Of a stretch of 64,000 nt of DNA, positions 59,140-64,000 are shown piece after piece (position 1 is the stretch's first letter; every line of letters begins with the position of its first letter). The notes below the pieces were generated by a model that had not been told where the DNA came from, ran no database searches, and was given only the letters and a program-made list of their open reading frames with translations. This DNA is from Haloplanus rubicundus (GTDB lineage: Archaea; Halobacteriota; Halobacteria; Halobacteriales; Haloferacaceae): positions 992,001 through 1,056,000 of the forward strand of contig NZ_CP031148.1 of NCBI RefSeq assembly GCF_003342675.1. Direction: 5' to 3'. A program made the translations under genes and the position numbers.

Positions 59140-59217
59140 TAGGAATTATCGGAAGTCAGCATAGATTCTCGCCGTGACGGTCCGGCGAGAATCTATAGAC
59201 AGTTACCATACTCCCTA
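59140..59217. repeat. Compound inverted repeat, copy E
   Basis: The weak outer arms TAGGAATTAT and ATACTCCCTA pair partly. AAGTCA and GACAGTTAC boxes flank a strong inner hairpin ATAGATTCTCGCCG / CGGCGAGAATCTAT with loop TGACGGTC. It begins right after the ppsA stop. The inner loop matches copy C. Confidence 0.8.
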
Positions 59218-59290
59218 TGAGTCGTCGGACTGGATTTCCCGCCCGACGGAAACCTGAAAGACTTACGTCACCGCCTGTCAAGGGTGAGGT

Positions 59291-59827
59291 GTGGACGCAC
59301 TGGTCCCCCTCGTCGCGTTCGACCTCCCCGGACTCGAGTGGCTGACGCGCCTCGTCGAGACGGCGACCGGATGGGGTGGACTGGTCATCATCTTCGTCTA
59401 CTCGTTTCTCATCGCCTTTGCCCTCCCCGGCGTCAGCGAAGTCGTCCTGTTGGCGCCGCTCGATCTCGGCCTGTCGACCGAGGCCCGACTGGCGCTGATC
59501 ATCCTCACCTCGGCCCTCGGGAAGGCAGCCGGGAGCGTCTTCGCCTTCCACATCGGCCAGGAGGCCAAGGAGTCGGGACCGATCATCGAGGCGCTCCGCC
59601 GCTCCCGGTTCGACGTGATCGGCTGGTCGGAGCGCCGGACCGTCGAAGTCGCCCAGCGCTGGGGGTACGCCGGTCTCGCGCTCGCGCTGTCGGTTCCGTT
59701 CTTCCCCGATACGCTCTCCATCTACGCCTTCGCGGTGTTAGAAGAGGACTACGTCCGCTTCGCCGCCGCGACGTTCGCCGGGAGCGTCGGGCGACTGTTG
59801 GTGACGCTGGGACTGAGCGCGGGCGTC

Positions 59828-59842
<15 letters not shown>
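59291..59842 (+). CDS. DedA/VTT-domain membrane protein
   Basis: 183 residues from a GTG. About four to five membrane segments, with the VTT pattern ALPGVSEVVLLAPL (reentrant loop), ALGKAAGSVFAFHIGQEA and LSVPFFPDTLSIYAFAVLEE. The family includes lipid scramblases and DedA flippases, so a role in moving lipids such as polyprenyl phosphates is possible. The end overlaps the convergent GST gene by 15 bases. Confidence 0.8.
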
Positions 59843-61837
<1,995 letters not shown>

Positions 61838-61868
61838 TCGACACGATGCGGTCTTCGCGCGAGGTGCC

Positions 61869-62633
61869 GTGATGGTCGAGACCGTCACCCTCTATCGCGC
61901 GCCCACCACCCCCGCGGACGCCGACGCCATCGCGGACTGGCTCCGCGACCGGGTGGCCGCCGAGGTCAGGGTGCGCGACCGGCTGTTGGGCGCTCCCGAC
62001 GACTCCGATGCCCTCGCCGAAGCACTCGCCGCCGCCCGCGTCACCGACCCCTACGACCCCGAGACGGGCAATACCATGGTCGGGATCGTCCGCTACGAGG
62101 AGCGGGCGCTTTCGGCCCCCGAACGGGCCGGCGGCGTCGTCTACGACGGGCAGGCGGTCGGGCGGGCGCTGAACGCCCGCCTCCCCGACCGGCAGGGCTT
62201 GGACCACCTCCACGTCCCCCTGCTGGACCGCGTCCTCGGGACGTGGGGCGACCACGACGGCCGCTGGCACAAGCGCGTGGCCGTCCTCGGACAGCCCTCA
62301 CTGATCTCCGTGCCCGGCCTCTACGAGGCGCCGGCCAAGCCCGAGGCGTACTACGAGGCCAAGAGCAAACACGCCATGCTGACGGGCGACGCGCCACCCC
62401 GGGAGGTGCTGGAGGCGGAAATCGAGGGCGACTTCCTCGTCGCCGACGACCCGCGGACGACAGACGCCCTGAAGGGGTACGTCCTCGCCGCGGTGGCGTT
62501 CGTCGAGACGGGCACCGCCTTCTGTGACGACGAGCGGTGTCGGCTGTACGACGCCCACCGCCAGCCCGGCGTGGTGCGGGCACAGCTTCGCGACCCCGAA
62601 TTCTGCGAGGCGCACGCCGAGCGGTACGGCTAA
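61869..62633 (+). CDS. Putative metallopeptidase-like protein (DUF6775 type)
   Basis: 254 residues (GTG 61869 or the ATG at 61872). The sequence resembles archaemetzincin-like haloarchaeal proteins: VTDPYDPETGNTMVGIVRYE, a middle VVYDGQAVGRALNAR, and a late cysteine set CDDERCRLYDAH and FCEAH that could bind zinc. A classical HExxH motif is absent, so activity is uncertain. It follows thi4 by 31 bases on the same strand. Confidence 0.6.
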   Translation: MMVETVTLYRAPTTPADADAIADWLRDRVAAEVRVRDRLLGAPDDSDALAEALAAARVTDPYDPETGNTMVGIVRYEERALSAPERAGGVVYDGQAVGRALNARLPDRQGLDHLHVPLLDRVLGTWGDHDGRWHKRVAVLGQPSLISVPGLYEAPAKPEAYYEAKSKHAMLTGDAPPREVLEAEIEGDFLVADDPRTTDALKGYVLAAVAFVETGTAFCDDERCRLYDAHRQPGVVRAQLRDPEFCEAHAERYG

Positions 62634-63310
62634 CGCCGCCCGGCGCTCAGGTAGGCGAAGCCGCCGGCACGCGTCCCGTGGGTCGCCGCGGAACAGCGGT
62701 CCAGCACCGTCCGGTGTGCCGCCGCCACCCGACGGTCGAGGACGCGCGTCGGCGACTCGCCGTGATGATCCGCGGTGCCCGGGGGCGCCGACGCGCGGAC
62801 GACGAGTCGGAAGAGGGGGTTGAGCGACCGGCCGGGGAGCCGGTGGCTCCGCGCCAGATCGAGGAGGGCGATCCGGTCGGGGTCGAGGTCGTCGAGCCAG
62901 CCCTCGACCGTCGCCGCGGGATCGGGGAGCATCCCCATCAGGAAACTTGCGGTGACGGCGTCCGCGTCACGGAGGGGGAGGCGGGTGGCGTCGCTCAGAC
63001 AGACGATCACGTTGTCCCAGCCAGCGCGTTCGATCCGGTCGCGGGCGCGGGAAACGGCGCCGGGGGCGAAGTCGACGCCGACGACGGCACCCTCGCTCCC
63101 GACTCGCTCGCGGAGGTAGGGGAGGGTCGCGCCGGTGCCACAGCCGACGTCGACGACGGTATCGCCCGGGGCGGGGTCGAGCGAGCCGACGAGTGCGGTC
63201 CGGAGGCGACGGACACCGGGGGCGTGCGTGGCGAGGCGGTCGTAGCCGGGCGCCCACCGCGAGTAGAAGACCTGCGCGGCGCTCGCGCGGTCCGGATCGG
63301 GAGTCGTCAT
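62630..63310 (-). CDS. Class I SAM-dependent methyltransferase
   Basis: 226 residues from ATG 63310. Motif I VVDVGCGTGATLPYL (about 47-61), an acidic motif II (VVGVDFAPGAVSRAR) and DATRLPLRDADAV as motif III. The N-terminus YSRWAPGYDRLATHAPGVR is typical of UbiE/COQ5-like enzymes acting on small molecules. Substrate unknown. It overlaps the ThiN-domain gene by four bases. Confidence 0.9.
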   Translation of the reverse strand: MTTPDPDRASAAQVFYSRWAPGYDRLATHAPGVRRLRTALVGSLDPAPGDTVVDVGCGTGATLPYLRERVGSEGAVVGVDFAPGAVSRARDRIERAGWDNVIVCLSDATRLPLRDADAVTASFLMGMLPDPAATVEGWLDDLDPDRIALLDLARSHRLPGRSLNPLFRLVVRASAPPGTADHHGESPTRVLDRRVAAAHRTVLDRCSAATHGTRAGGFAYLSAGRR

Positions 63311-64000
63311 CGGGCCAGATCGCGAATAATTCGCGCGACGGTCGGCGCGTCGTCGGCGAGGACGTACGTGATCGGCTCGATGCCGAAGCCGCCGGTCTGG
63401 TAGAGGACGAACGGGGCGTCGGGGTCGGCGTCGCGGACCGCCTCGGTGACGCTTGGGCGAGCGGCCTCGTCCGACTCGGCTCCGTCCCGGCCGGCCTCGT
63501 ACTCGACGGTCGGGTAGCCAGCCTCGCGCAAGGCGTCGACGAGTTCGGGATCGTAGCGGACGTTCACTGCACTCCGGACGGTCGCCCCCGCGGCGCGGGC
63601 CGACAGGAGGACGGAGGCGACGTGTTCGCTGACGCCGAACTCCGGATCGGAGGGGATGGTCGCCGTCCCGCGCACGTCGAAGATGCGGCCGGGGACGCCG
63701 GCCACGTCCTCCACGTCGGTCGCCTCGGGCAGGCACTCGACGAGGTTGGAGCCGACGTTGGGGACGAGACCGGCGAATCCGGAGGTGTTGCGGAGGATGC
63801 GGAGGCCGCGGCGCACCGACGAGCGGACCTGTTCGGTGGTTCGGGCGCCGCTCTCGGGGTCGTGGACGTCGAAGGAGGCGTCGTACTCGCGGAGGGTGGG
63901 CATGAGTTCGCGGTGGCGTTCGGCGAGCAGGTCGCCGTCCTCCAGCTGTCGGACGAGGACCTCGAGTTCGATGAGCGCCTGCACGCGGCTCATGTCGCCG
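63307..64000 (-). CDS. ThiN-domain protein, N-terminus cut by window edge (ThiR-like)
   Basis: At least 228 residues visible. The ThiN domain (about 75-228) includes GFAGLVPNVGSNLVECLPEA and ends GFGIEPITYVLADDAPTVAR, the thiamine-phosphate-binding fold. Stand-alone ThiN makes thiamine phosphate; haloarchaeal HTH-ThiN fusions (ThiR) repress thiamine genes. The linker SRVQALIELEVLVRQLEDGD and the open frame to base 64000 suggest an N-terminal HTH domain beyond the window. Nearby Thi4 fits either role. Confidence 0.8.
   Translation of the reverse strand, partial: GDMSRVQALIELEVLVRQLEDGDLLAERHRELMPTLREYDASFDVHDPESGARTTEQVRSSVRRGLRILRNTSGFAGLVPNVGSNLVECLPEATDVEDVAGVPGRIFDVRGTATIPSDPEFGVSEHVASVLLSARAAGATVRSAVNVRYDPELVDALREAGYPTVEYEAGRDGAESDEAARPSVTEAVRDADPDAPFVLYQTGGFGIEPITYVLADDAPTVARIIRDLAR

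Overview
This window is a GC-rich archaeal chromosome segment that looks haloarchaeal (class Halobacteria). The proteins are strongly acidic, several genes appear to be leaderless with TATA-type promoters, and marker genes are typical of the group: UbaA (E1-like SAMP activator), Thi4, SMC-ScpA, amphi-Trp, a DUF7344-type winged helix, a cold-shock protein and many CPxC micro-zinc proteins. I cannot name the genus.

Layout. (1) 1-13.7 kb is chromosome: a tungsten aldehyde:ferredoxin oxidoreductase cut by the left edge, membrane proteins, a CBS-domain protein fused to a ribosome-hibernation-like domain, an SPFH protein, a DASS transporter, then a decayed patch (half a cold-shock gene, a frameshifted MscS tail, a transposase remnant), and ubaA. 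(2) 13.83-33.49 kb is an integrated element of about 19.7 kb, inserted in the 3' end of tRNA-Pro(UGG) and bounded by a 17-bp direct repeat, with a tyrosine integrase next to attR. Its minus-strand block of about 25 overlapping genes (26.7 to 15.2 kb) carries an A32/HerA-like packaging ATPase, a small membrane protein, and two adjacent proteins matching the sizes and order of the small and large single-jelly-roll capsid proteins of SH1/SNJ1-type viruses. A fibre-like repeat protein and several C-terminally anchored surface proteins follow. I read it as a tailless, internal-membrane, halopanivirus-like provirus. The right arm holds micro-zinc proteins, a second catalytic-only recombinase, AT-rich cargo genes, two tandem winged-helix repressor candidates and an integrase operon. 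No replication gene is recognisable. (3) 33.5-64 kb is chromosome: decayed att copies, cupin, hydrolase, an APH-type kinase coupled to an unusual enolase paralogue, a 7TM histidine kinase, cspA, a surface protein, HtpX, SMC-ScpA, transporters, a phosphoribosyltransferase, PhzF, PEP synthase, a DedA/VTT protein, a glutathionyl-hydroquinone-reductase-like GST, Thi4 and a ThiN-domain gene cut by the right edge.

Non-coding structure stands out. Five chromosomal copies of a compound inverted repeat (outer stem, TAAGTC box, inner hairpin, ACAGTT box, outer stem) have stems that differ between copies but still pair; four of them abut stop codons. Three tandem copies of the scpA 3' end each carry a differently sequenced hairpin. 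Inside the provirus there are a pair of 14-bp palindromes beside the repressor genes and a triple 12-bp repeat between the divergent late and right-arm operons; both look like control sites.
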